Of a stretch of 16,758 nt of DNA, positions 7,815-14,433 are shown in pieces. A program made the translations under genes and the position numbers. The stretch is from Bacteroidales bacterium UBA1757 (GTDB lineage: Bacteria; Bacteroidota; Bacteroidia; Bacteroidales; UBA1402): positions 6,720 to 23,477 of the forward strand of contig DCHH01000117.1 of NCBI GenBank assembly GCA_002315625.1. The letters run 5' to 3'. The notes under the pieces are model-generated. The model worked only from the letters and a program-made list of their open reading frames with translations. It ran no database searches and was not told the DNA's origin. Each line of letters opens with the position of its first letter. The first letter of the stretch is position 1.

Positions 7815-8922
7815 ATTTATTGTTTCAGGGGGAGGTACCGGAGGACACATCTTCCCGGCAATCTCGATTGCAAACGCCCTGAAGCAGCAGCTCCCGGATT
7901 CGGACATTCTGTTTGTGGGGGCAGAAAACCGTATGGAAATGGAAAGGGTGCCAAAGGCGGGCTACCGGATTGTGGGACTTCCAGTCTCCGGATTCGACCG
8001 CAAGCACCTGCTCAGGAATGTAAAGACTTTATTCAATGCCGCCCGCAGCCTAAGAAAAGCGCGTGGTATTGTCAAAAATTTCAAGCCCGATGTGGCAATC
8101 GGCGTAGGAGGGTATGCCAGCGGGCCACTGCTCAAGGCGGCAGCCTCTATGGGGGTACCGACCCTTTTGCAGGAACAGAACTCGTATGCAGGGGTTACCA
8201 ACAAGATGCTGGCCGACAAGGCAGATTGTATTTGTGTGGCCTACAAGGGAATGGAACGTTTCTTCCCCGCAGAAAAGATAATTCTGACCGGTAATCCGGT
8301 ACGTCAGGACCTTCTTAATAAGGTCAATCGCGAAGAGGCATTCGAACACTTCGGACTGGTTGAAGGAAAGCCCGTCCTGCTCGTGGTCGGGGGAAGTCTC
8401 GGGGCAGGTACCATAAACCGGAGCATGATGCGCTATGTCGATGAGTTGGAGGCTTCTGGCATCCAGGTTATCTGGCAGACAGGACGTTACTATATTAACG
8501 GCATAAAGCAGCAGCTCAAGGACAAGGAGTTGAAGTATATCCATGTGATGGAGTTCATCGACCGTATGGATTATGCATACAATGTGGCCAATCTGGTTAT
8601 TTCCAGGGCGGGGGCAGGTACAATCTCAGAACTCTGCCTGCTGGGCGAGGCTGTGATACTGGTTCCTTCGCCAAATGTGGCTGAAGACCATCAGACAAAG
8701 AATGCCATGGCCCTTGTGCAGGAGAATGCAGCGATTATGGTAACGGATGCTCAGGCTGAGGAAAGCCTTGTTCCATCGGCACTTGATTTGCTTGGCAGGC
8801 CTGCACAGAATCAGTCGGGGCAGCCTGAACGGCTTACCGAGCTGGCAGAAAACATATTGAAACTTGCCCAGCATGACTCTGCACAACGGATTGCCGCTGA
8901 GGTAATCAAACTGATGAAGTGA
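7786..8922 (+). CDS. murG: UDP-GlcNAc:lipid I N-acetylglucosaminyltransferase MurG
   Basis: MurG is a peripheral GT28 glycosyltransferase on the cytoplasmic membrane face. It transfers GlcNAc onto lipid I to give lipid II, the substrate of FtsW. ATG 7786 starts MEQTAKKQAK and leads into the glycine-rich GGGTGGH loop (15-21), for 378 residues in all. An upstream in-frame ATG at 7714 would add 24 residues lying wholly inside ftsW coding sequence and is unlikely. Other signatures are GVGGYASG (106-113), LLQEQN (127-132), GGSLGAG (202-208) and the UDP-GlcNAc-binding SRAGAGTISEL (273-283). The gene begins 29 bp inside ftsW. It ends at 8922, immediately before the structured spacer that precedes murC, the only large gap in the cluster. 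Confidence 0.96.
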   Translation: MEQTAKKQAKFIVSGGGTGGHIFPAISIANALKQQLPDSDILFVGAENRMEMERVPKAGYRIVGLPVSGFDRKHLLRNVKTLFNAARSLRKARGIVKNFKPDVAIGVGGYASGPLLKAAASMGVPTLLQEQNSYAGVTNKMLADKADCICVAYKGMERFFPAEKIILTGNPVRQDLLNKVNREEAFEHFGLVEGKPVLLVVGGSLGAGTINRSMMRYVDELEASGIQVIWQTGRYYINGIKQQLKDKELKYIHVMEFIDRMDYAYNVANLVISRAGAGTISELCLLGEAVILVPSPNVAEDHQTKNAMALVQENAAIMVTDAQAEESLVPSALDLLGRPAQNQSGQPERLTELAENILKLAQHDSAQRIAAEVIKLMK

Positions 8923-8950
8923 TTTGAGTTTCGCATATGCGAGACTCAAA
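8923..8950 (+). other. Near-perfect 28-nt palindrome directly after murG
   Basis: Immediately after the murG stop, the arm TTTGAGTTTCGC (8923-8934) pairs with GCGAGACTCAAA (8939-8950) around a 4-nt ATAT loop. This gives a 12-bp stem with one T-G wobble and no gap. What follows is TAAGG, not a T-tract, so it is not a canonical intrinsic terminator. It could stabilise the 3' end of the upstream message, act as a processing site, or be a remnant of a terminator into which the neighbouring repeat inserted. A protein-binding operator cannot be excluded. Confidence 0.6.
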
Positions 8951-8955
8951 TAAGG

Positions 8956-9006
8956 CCGCTTCAGCGGCCCGCCGATAGGCGCGGGGTTTAGGGGCGGAGC
9001 CCCTAT
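8956..9006 (+). repeat. 51-bp GC-rich palindromic repeat, copy 1
   Basis: This 51-bp unit is identical base for base to the unit at 9040-9090. It contains three small hairpins in a row. The first is CCGC-TTCA-GCGG, extended here by GG/CC to a 6-bp stem at 8954-8969. The second is a GCC-GATA-GGC stem flanked by CCC and GGG (about 8968-8985). The third is the strongest, TAGGGGC-GGA-GCCCCTA (8989-9005). It is non-coding on the plus strand and much richer in G+C than the A-rich sequence to its right. I did not see another copy elsewhere in the window. Its look is that of a dispersed intergenic palindromic element, but family and genome copy number are unknown. Confidence 0.85.
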
Positions 9007-9015
9007 AAAAGAAGG

Positions 9016-9043
9016 AAAAAGGCGGTCCTGCAATCAGGACCGC
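9016..9043 (-). terminator. Intrinsic terminator-like hairpin reading on the minus strand
   Basis: Read on the minus strand, GCGGTCCTG (9043-9035) pairs perfectly with CAGGACCGC (9030-9022) around the loop ATTG. A C and then TTTTT follow (9021-9016), with more T-rich sequence beyond (CCTTCTTTT). A 9-bp GC-rich stem plus T-tract is the classic rho-independent form. On the plus strand the same hairpin is preceded by the A-tract but followed by TTCAGCGG, so it should not terminate the operon. No minus-strand gene lies to its right before ftsZ and beyond, so any natural target would be antisense transcription. It may be half of a formerly bidirectional terminator. Confidence 0.5.
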
Positions 9044-9090
9044 TTCAGCGGCCCGCCGATAGGCGCGGGGTTTAGGGGCGGAGCCCCTAT
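9040..9090 (+). repeat. 51-bp GC-rich palindromic repeat, copy 2
   Basis: This is an exact second copy of the unit at 8956-9006, with starts 84 bp apart. The TAGGGGC-GGA-GCCCCTA hairpin lies at 9073-9089. The first four bases, CCGC (9040-9043), are shared with the right arm of the upstream terminator-like hairpin, so the unit's own first hairpin (CCGC 9040-9043 with GCGG 9048-9051) and that hairpin cannot form together. The right flanks of the two copies are similar but not identical, TATAAAAGAAGGAA after copy 1 and TATTAAAAAGGAA after copy 2. This fits either a tandem duplication with some divergence or two insertions. murC starts 30 bp downstream. Confidence 0.85.
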
Positions 9091-9119
9091 TAAAAAGGAA
9101 TAATTGAAGAAGAAAAGTG

Positions 9120-10499
9120 ATGGAAATCAAGCAGGTATATTTCATAGGAATAGGTGGTATCGGGATGAGCAATCTGGCCCGTTACTACAATGCCAAGGGA
9201 CGTGCTGTGGCCGGTTATGACCGCACGCCGTCTGTTGTGACGGATGCGTTGGAAAAGGAGGGAATACGGGTCCATTTTACAGATGACGCCGAGTTGATTC
9301 CGGAGGCTTTCCGCGATGCTGCGACCACACTTGTTGTGCGTACACCTGCCGTGCCGTTGGAGCATAGCGAGCTGCAATATTTTCAGCAGCACGGGTTTAA
9401 GGTGCTGAAACGAGCCGAGCTACTGGGTGAGATTTCCAAGGACGAGCGGGCTCTCTGCGTCTCCGGTACTCATGGCAAGACTACGACCTCAACACTGCTG
9501 GCCCATCTTTTGCGCTCGTCAGGGGTTGATTGCAATGCCTTCCTTGGAGGTATTTCCAAGAACTATGATACAAACCTGCTGTTGTCAGACAAAAGCGACC
9601 TTGCTGTGATTGAGGCTGACGAATACGACCGGAGCTTCCATCATCTGCATCCCTATATGGCCATTGTCACGGCGGTCGATGCCGACCATCTGGATATCTA
9701 CGGCACTCATGAGGCATATATCGAGTCGTTCGCCCATTTCACGGAGTTGATTCAGAAGGGCGGCGCTCTTGTTATGAAGCAGGGTCTCGCCTTGAAGCCG
9801 AGGCTGCAGGAAGGGGTTGCTTGCTATACATACGCTGCATCGACAACCTGCCTGAATGCCTCAGAAGCGGATTTTTACAGTGACAATGTGGAGGTTCGTG
9901 ACGGCCGGATATTCCTGGATTTCCATTATCCGACAGGTACAGTCAAGGCTCTTGAACTTGGGGTTCCGATGATGATTCATGTAGAGAATGCAACTGCTGC
10001 AATGGCAATTGCCCATCTCAACGGAGTATCGGACGAGGCGCTTCGTGAGGGTTTGGGCAGTTTCCAGGGCAACTGGCGCAGGTTTGACTATCAGGTAAGG
10101 CGCGACGATTTTGTCTATATTGACGACTATGCCCACCATCCAGACGAACTCAGGGCGAGCATAACCTCCATAAAATCACTCTATCCCGGCAAAAAGGTGA
10201 CTGGGGTGTTCCAACCTCATCTCTATACCCGTACCCGTGATTTTGCAGATGATTTTGCCGCGGCCCTCTCGCTTCTTGACGAGGTGATTCTGCTTGACAT
10301 CTACCCGGCCCGTGAAATGCCAATACAGGGGGTGACATCAAAGCTGATATTCGACAAACTTACAGTTAAGGAGAAATCTATGGCCACACTTGACAATGTG
10401 GTTGATATATTGAAAAGTAAGAATTTACAAGTACTGGTTACATTAGGGGCGGGTAATATCGACCGAATCGTACCGGTTTTGAAAACAAGTTTTGAGTAA
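9120..10499 (+). CDS. murC: UDP-MurNAc:L-alanine ligase MurC
   Basis: MurC starts the stem peptide by joining L-alanine to UDP-MurNAc with ATP in the cytoplasm. ATG 9120 is preferred over the adjacent in-frame GTG at 9117 and gives 459 residues, a normal length. The N-terminus has the UDP-binding GIGGIGMS (10-17). The ATPase domain has GTHGKTTTS (116-124), EADEYDRSF (165-173) and DADHLDIY (187-194). The C-terminal domain has NWRRFDY (318-324), DDYAHHPDE (335-343) and QPHLYTRTRDF (365-375). A purine-rich stretch (GAAGAAGAAAAG, 9106-9117) precedes the start. Unlike the other genes it follows a 197-bp spacer with repeats, so its expression could differ from murG. Its stop shares a base with the ftsQ start (TAATG). 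Confidence 0.96.
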   Translation: MEIKQVYFIGIGGIGMSNLARYYNAKGRAVAGYDRTPSVVTDALEKEGIRVHFTDDAELIPEAFRDAATTLVVRTPAVPLEHSELQYFQQHGFKVLKRAELLGEISKDERALCVSGTHGKTTTSTLLAHLLRSSGVDCNAFLGGISKNYDTNLLLSDKSDLAVIEADEYDRSFHHLHPYMAIVTAVDADHLDIYGTHEAYIESFAHFTELIQKGGALVMKQGLALKPRLQEGVACYTYAASTTCLNASEADFYSDNVEVRDGRIFLDFHYPTGTVKALELGVPMMIHVENATAAMAIAHLNGVSDEALREGLGSFQGNWRRFDYQVRRDDFVYIDDYAHHPDELRASITSIKSLYPGKKVTGVFQPHLYTRTRDFADDFAAALSLLDEVILLDIYPAREMPIQGVTSKLIFDKLTVKEKSMATLDNVVDILKSKNLQVLVTLGAGNIDRIVPVLKTSFE

Positions 10500-11266
10500 T
10501 GAGCAGTCTGTTCCGGAAAACCTTGGTAATTGTCTTGGCAGTCATACTGGCTTGCTACGTGCTGTTTGCAGCCAAGTTGTATCGACCGGCATCTGACAAG
10601 GTGGTCTCGAACAATGCTGTCATCGTAATCGAGGATAGTATCGCCCATCCGTTCGTGACATCTTCGGAAATCAGGCAATTGCTCAAGCGTAACGGATTGC
10701 GTCTGGAAGGGGTGCCAGCCTCGGCCTTAATGCTCGATTCCGTCGAACGGGTGGTGGAAAGCCATCCGATAGTGCGCAATGCCGAGTGCTGCCTGCTTCC
10801 TTCCGGACGGGTGAAACTTATAGTTACACAACGCCTTCCGGTTATCAGACTGCTGCCGGTGTGGGGCGGATGCCATTACCTTGATGAGGACGGGCTGCCA
10901 ATGGATATTGACACTCGTCGAACGGGGGTCCATGTCATGGATTTGCCTGTGGCAACAGGAATGATTTCGATGCGCGACACTGTGACCCTTTCCAAGCTCT
11001 ATGAGATGGCTCTGCAACTGCACAAGTCACCCTATTGGAATCATCTGATTCAGGAAATTGAGGTTGATATTAAGGGGCGCTGGACGTTTTATCCGGCAGA
11101 GGGTGACTTTGACATACGCTTCGGCTATCCGGAAGACTTTTCCGTCAAACTTGGAGCTATCAGGAGCTTTTATGAAAAGATTCTGCCCAAGGTTCCGGAA
11201 GGCTACTATTCACACATTAATCTGGAGTTTAAAGACCAGTTGATTTGCACAAGGAGAAAACATTGA
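10499..11266 (+). CDS. ftsQ: Cell division protein FtsQ
   Basis: FtsQ is a bitopic divisome protein that links early and late division proteins and binds the FtsB-FtsL pair. This 255-residue product has a very short cytoplasmic N-terminus (MSSLFRK), one membrane segment (about 8-26) and a periplasmic part. A POTRA-like region spans about 40-110, including PFVTSSEIRQLLKRNG and ESHPIVRNAE, and the rest is the FtsQ beta domain. Sequence conservation is low, as usual for the family, so the call rests on topology, the POTRA-like pattern and the position between murC and ftsA. The start overlaps the murC stop by one base, implying coupled translation. ftsA begins 4 bp after the stop. Confidence 0.9.
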   Translation: MSSLFRKTLVIVLAVILACYVLFAAKLYRPASDKVVSNNAVIVIEDSIAHPFVTSSEIRQLLKRNGLRLEGVPASALMLDSVERVVESHPIVRNAECCLLPSGRVKLIVTQRLPVIRLLPVWGGCHYLDEDGLPMDIDTRRTGVHVMDLPVATGMISMRDTVTLSKLYEMALQLHKSPYWNHLIQEIEVDIKGRWTFYPAEGDFDIRFGYPEDFSVKLGAIRSFYEKILPKVPEGYYSHINLEFKDQLICTRRKH

Positions 11267-11270
11267 AAAT

Positions 11271-12725
11271 ATGAACACAAACGAATCATGCATCGCGGTA
11301 ATCGATGTCGGCAGCTCGGCGATACGAGGCTGTGTGGGGTACAAGGATGAGGCCAATGAGTTTCATGTACTCTCAAGTGAGACCCGTTCCGTAGGCGACG
11401 AAGTGCGTCGAGGAATGGTGTGCAACGTGAAAGGTGCGGCAAAGATTGTCCGTGAAGTAGTGGATGCACTACAGCAAAGCGAATCTGCTCCGTGCACGAT
11501 TTCGCAGGTGCTCGTGTCGGTCAATGCAGCATCGCTCCGTTCCAAGGAGGCCCGGACAGTCAACGGGCTTCAGGGAACTGAGGAGGTGACTGGGGATATA
11601 CTTATAGATATGGAGTATGACTGCGAATCGCAGGTGCCGGAAGGTAAAGAGGTGTTCTACAGCCATTTGAAAGAGTATGTGGTGGATGGATTCCGCAGTC
11701 AGTCGCCGCTTGGGGAGAAACCCAAGACCCTTGAGGTGGCCTATACTCTTGTCTTTGGAAAGCAGGAAATTCAGCAGAGTCTGGCCGAAATGTTTACAGA
11801 GATTGGTGTGGATTACAATCTTGCACCCGGCGGCTGGGCGACTGCTAAACTTGTAGTTCCGACAGAGGAGCGCAAACGGGGAGCAGTCGTGGTCAATTGC
11901 GGAGCTGAGACAACGACCGTGTGTGTGGTCAAGGAAGACAAGGTTTGCTACCTGGTAGTTATCCCTATCGGAGGACAGAGCATAACCAACGATCTTCAGC
12001 GGATTATGTCGTTTGAGGAGGCGGAGACAGAGAAGATCAGTCATGGCTCTGCTATCCATTATTCGCTTTGGAAAAACGGAACAGGACCGTCGGACCTTTC
12101 CACCCTGATGGACCTTCCACAGAGGGATAGGAGTATAAACGAGATTATTGTGGCACGCGCCGAGGAGATTGTGGCTAATGTGTGGGCCCAGATACAGGCT
12201 TCGGGCATCAATCTCCAGGAGGCTACAATCTATCTGACCGGTGGTGCATCACGCCTTAAAGACCTTGATGTGCTGATGAAAAATCAGACAAACATGAGTG
12301 TGATTAGGGTGGCGACCAACCCATTGCTGGCTGAGGGAAGCCCGCAAGAGTCTCTTACACCTGAGTTCTCACAGTGTGTGGGCCTCTTGACAATGGACTA
12401 CAAGGGTGGATGTGAACTGGCAGAAAAGCCTTCGCAGGAGCCCGAGCAGGAGGTTACGGAAGATGCAGAGCCGGCTGGAACCCCGTCAACGGATAATTCT
12501 GCAAAACAGGAAAAAGTTGAGGTTGTTCACTCTGAGCCGTCTTTGTTTGATGAATTCAGGGATCTGCTTCCGTTCGGAAAGAAAAAGAGGGCTTCACAGC
12601 CAAAAACGGCATCTCCGACAAATGATAAGGCTCCTCGCCAGTCGGCTGTCGGGCAGACGATGAAGAAGGTCGAGCAGAAAGGAATGGAATTGATGGACAG
12701 TCTCTTCGATGGGGATGACATTTGA
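11271..12725 (+). CDS. ftsA: Actin-like cell division protein FtsA
   Basis: FtsA is an actin-fold ATPase that anchors FtsZ filaments to the inner membrane. The 484-residue protein has a phosphate-1 loop (IDVGSSAIRG, 11-20), a 1C-type insertion (about 80-165), a phosphate-2 loop (VVNCGAETTTV, 207-217), an IPIGGQSITNDL stretch (231-242) and the adenosine motif YLTGGASRL (321-329). A low-complexity linker rich in Pro, Glu, Ser and Lys (about 383-460) leads to a terminal amphipathic helix (about 464-480), the likely membrane anchor. Two positions are unusual: Ala17 where a Lys is common in phosphate-1, and Asn209 where the phosphate-2 loop normally has Asp. An AAGGAG lies at 11251-11256, rather far from the ATG. 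The stop overlaps the ftsZ start by one base. Confidence 0.93.
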   Translation: MNTNESCIAVIDVGSSAIRGCVGYKDEANEFHVLSSETRSVGDEVRRGMVCNVKGAAKIVREVVDALQQSESAPCTISQVLVSVNAASLRSKEARTVNGLQGTEEVTGDILIDMEYDCESQVPEGKEVFYSHLKEYVVDGFRSQSPLGEKPKTLEVAYTLVFGKQEIQQSLAEMFTEIGVDYNLAPGGWATAKLVVPTEERKRGAVVVNCGAETTTVCVVKEDKVCYLVVIPIGGQSITNDLQRIMSFEEAETEKISHGSAIHYSLWKNGTGPSDLSTLMDLPQRDRSINEIIVARAEEIVANVWAQIQASGINLQEATIYLTGGASRLKDLDVLMKNQTNMSVIRVATNPLLAEGSPQESLTPEFSQCVGLLTMDYKGGCELAEKPSQEPEQEVTEDAEPAGTPSTDNSAKQEKVEVVHSEPSLFDEFRDLLPFGKKKRASQPKTASPTNDKAPRQSAVGQTMKKVEQKGMELMDSLFDGDDI

Positions 12726-13945
12726 TGGGTTCTTTAAATTATACAACTATGGATCTGATAGAATTTGACGATATGGACCGCAAGAGTGCATCCATCATAA
12801 AGGTGGTGGGTGTCGGCGGTGGCGGCGGCAATGCTGTGAACCACATGTACGAGAAGGGAATCCGTGATGTGACCTACCTGATTTGCAATACTGATAATCA
12901 GGCACTTCGCAAGTCGCCTATCCCGGATAAGCTCCAGCTCGGGCCCAAGACGACAAAGGGACTTGGTGCCGGCAACAAGCCTGAGGTGGCTGCTGAGGCT
13001 GCCAAAGAGAGCGAAAAAGAGATATGCGATGCTTTCGGAAACGATACCCAGATGGTGTTTGTGACTGCCGGCATGGGTGGCGGAACGGGAACCGGTGCGG
13101 CTCCTGAGATTGCCCGTATTGCCCGCAGCATGGACATTCTGACTGTCGGTATCGTGACTATTCCGTTCAGCTGGGAGGGTAACAAGAAAATAAATCAGGC
13201 TCTGGAAGGTGTCGAGCGGATGAGCGAGAATGTCGATGCCCTTCTGGTGGTCAACAACGATTTACTGACGAAAATCTATTCGGACCTGACGGCTATGAAC
13301 GGCTTCAAGAAGGCCGACGATACTCTGCTTGTTGCAGCAAAGAGCATTGCCGAGATTATCACAGTGCCCGGTTACATAAATCTTGATTTCGCCGATGTTA
13401 AGACAATTCTCAAGGACGGCGGAGTGGCCGTTATGTCGGCCGGTCAGAGTCAGGGGGTTAACCGTCTAAAGGAAGCGCTGGAGAAGGCTATCAAGTCACC
13501 TTTGCTGAATAACGCTGACGTGTATCACGCACGCAAGGTTTTGTTCAATATTTCGTGCAGTCATAGCAGTGAAATCACCTTCGGCGAGATGGAGCAGATT
13601 AAGACCTTTATGTCTCAGTTTGAAGGATTTGTAGATGAGGTTATCTGGGGCATTGCTTTCGATGACGAACTGAAGGAGGATTTGAAGGTGACGCTGCTTG
13701 CCAGTGGTTTTTCAAAGGATATCGATCCTCTTGTCAAGGATTTCAATGATAAGAAATCGGCAGATGCTTTGGAGCAGCAGCGTAAGGCGGAAGAGCGTAG
13801 CCGCCGTCTGCGCGACAAATACTATGGTGGAAATATCAATGTTCGCAGCGTCTATAAGCCTTTCATTTTTGACGAGGCATCTCTTGACGATGATGAACAA
13901 ATTGAGAAGATATGGAACGAACCAGCTTTCATGAGGAAGGACTGA
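12725..13945 (+). CDS. ftsZ: Cell division GTPase FtsZ
   Basis: FtsZ is the tubulin-like GTPase that forms the Z-ring. Numbered from ATG 12725, the 406-residue protein has GVGGGGGNAVNHM (29-41), the tubulin signature GGGTGTGAAP (118-127) and the T7-loop stretch NLDFADV (219-225). After the core (ending about 335) there is a short linker with a highly charged helix (about 349-366). The protein ends with EPAFMRKD (399-406), the conserved C-terminal peptide expected to bind FtsA. ATG 12725 shares its A with the ftsA stop (TGATG). An in-frame ATG at 12749, giving MDLIEFDDM after an A/T-rich leader, matches the usual Bacteroidetes N-terminus and may be the true start. A TTG at 12722 is less likely. 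Confidence 0.97.
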   Translation: MGSLNYTTMDLIEFDDMDRKSASIIKVVGVGGGGGNAVNHMYEKGIRDVTYLICNTDNQALRKSPIPDKLQLGPKTTKGLGAGNKPEVAAEAAKESEKEICDAFGNDTQMVFVTAGMGGGTGTGAAPEIARIARSMDILTVGIVTIPFSWEGNKKINQALEGVERMSENVDALLVVNNDLLTKIYSDLTAMNGFKKADDTLLVAAKSIAEIITVPGYINLDFADVKTILKDGGVAVMSAGQSQGVNRLKEALEKAIKSPLLNNADVYHARKVLFNISCSHSSEITFGEMEQIKTFMSQFEGFVDEVIWGIAFDDELKEDLKVTLLASGFSKDIDPLVKDFNDKKSADALEQQRKAEERSRRLRDKYYGGNINVRSVYKPFIFDEASLDDDEQIEKIWNEPAFMRKD

Positions 13946-13966
13946 TTTTATAAAACACTATAAACT

Positions 13967-14422
13967 ATGACTTTAGAAGAAAGAATTCAGGAAGACCTGA
14001 AGGCCGCTATGCTGGCCAAGGATGAAGTGCGCAAGACCGCCATCCGCCAGATCAAGAAAGAGATTCTCGAAGCAAAGACCGCTCCGGGTGCAGATGGAAA
14101 GGTGTCTGACGAGCAGATTCTCCGCATGATGGAGAAAATGGTCAAGTCCGGAAAGGACGTGGCCGCCGTATATCAGCAGAATAACCGTCCCGAACTGGCT
14201 GAAAACGAGCTGGCTCAGGCTGCCGTAATCGAGGCTTACCTCCCCGCAAAGATGTCGGCCGAAGAACTGACAGCTGCACTTAAGGCCATTATTGCACAGG
14301 TTGGAGCTGCCGGCCCCAAGGATATGGGAAAGGTGATGGGCTTGGCTACCAAGATGTTGCAGGGAAAGGCCGAAGGACGCGCAATCTCCGAGACTGTCAA
14401 GGCTCTGCTTGCTGCTCTTTAA
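13967..14422 (+). CDS. GatB/YqeY domain-containing protein
   Basis: This is a small soluble, mostly helical protein of 151 residues of the YqeY family, related to the C-terminal tail domain of the amidotransferase subunit GatB. Family features visible are LKAAMLAKDEVRKTAIRQIK (11-30), AYLPAKMSAEEL (90-101) and the end region DMGKVMGLATKMLQGKAEGR (119-138). GatB tail domains contact tRNA, but the role of free-standing YqeY proteins is not established. It follows ftsZ after 21 A/T-rich bases and is probably the last gene of the dcw transcript. The link with ftsZ recurs in Bacteroidetes as I recall it, but no division role is shown here. It converges on argB with only 11 bp between the stops. 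Confidence 0.92.
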   Translation: MTLEERIQEDLKAAMLAKDEVRKTAIRQIKKEILEAKTAPGADGKVSDEQILRMMEKMVKSGKDVAAVYQQNNRPELAENELAQAAVIEAYLPAKMSAEELTAALKAIIAQVGAAGPKDMGKVMGLATKMLQGKAEGRAISETVKALLAAL

Positions 14423-14433
14423 GGTGTTGTAGA

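Noticed and set aside
8050..8544. A 164-codon minus-strand frame inside murG
   Set aside because: Antisense to conserved MurG motifs with no family resemblance; a shadow frame.
8923..9119. The murG-murC spacer as a CRISPR array or riboswitch
   Set aside because: There are only two repeat units, each itself a string of hairpins, with one 33-bp interval; no cas genes and no known ligand-domain pattern are present.
8906..9172. An 88-codon minus-strand frame encoding a twice-repeated peptide (RGSAPKPRAYRRAAEA)
   Set aside because: It arises because the 51-bp repeat (17 codons) and the 84-bp period (28 codons) are multiples of three and lack stops on that strand. It runs into murG and murC coding sequence and lacks any domain, so it is a by-product of the repeat.
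11469..12059. A 196-codon minus-strand frame inside ftsA
   Set aside because: It is wholly antisense to a well-supported gene, has no recognisable motif and looks like a codon-bias shadow.
12721..12750. A possible Bacteroidetes promoter (TTTG at 12721) just before ftsZ
   Set aside because: No TAnnTTTG-type -7 element is found at the right spacing; the A/T-rich stretch is more likely a translation leader.
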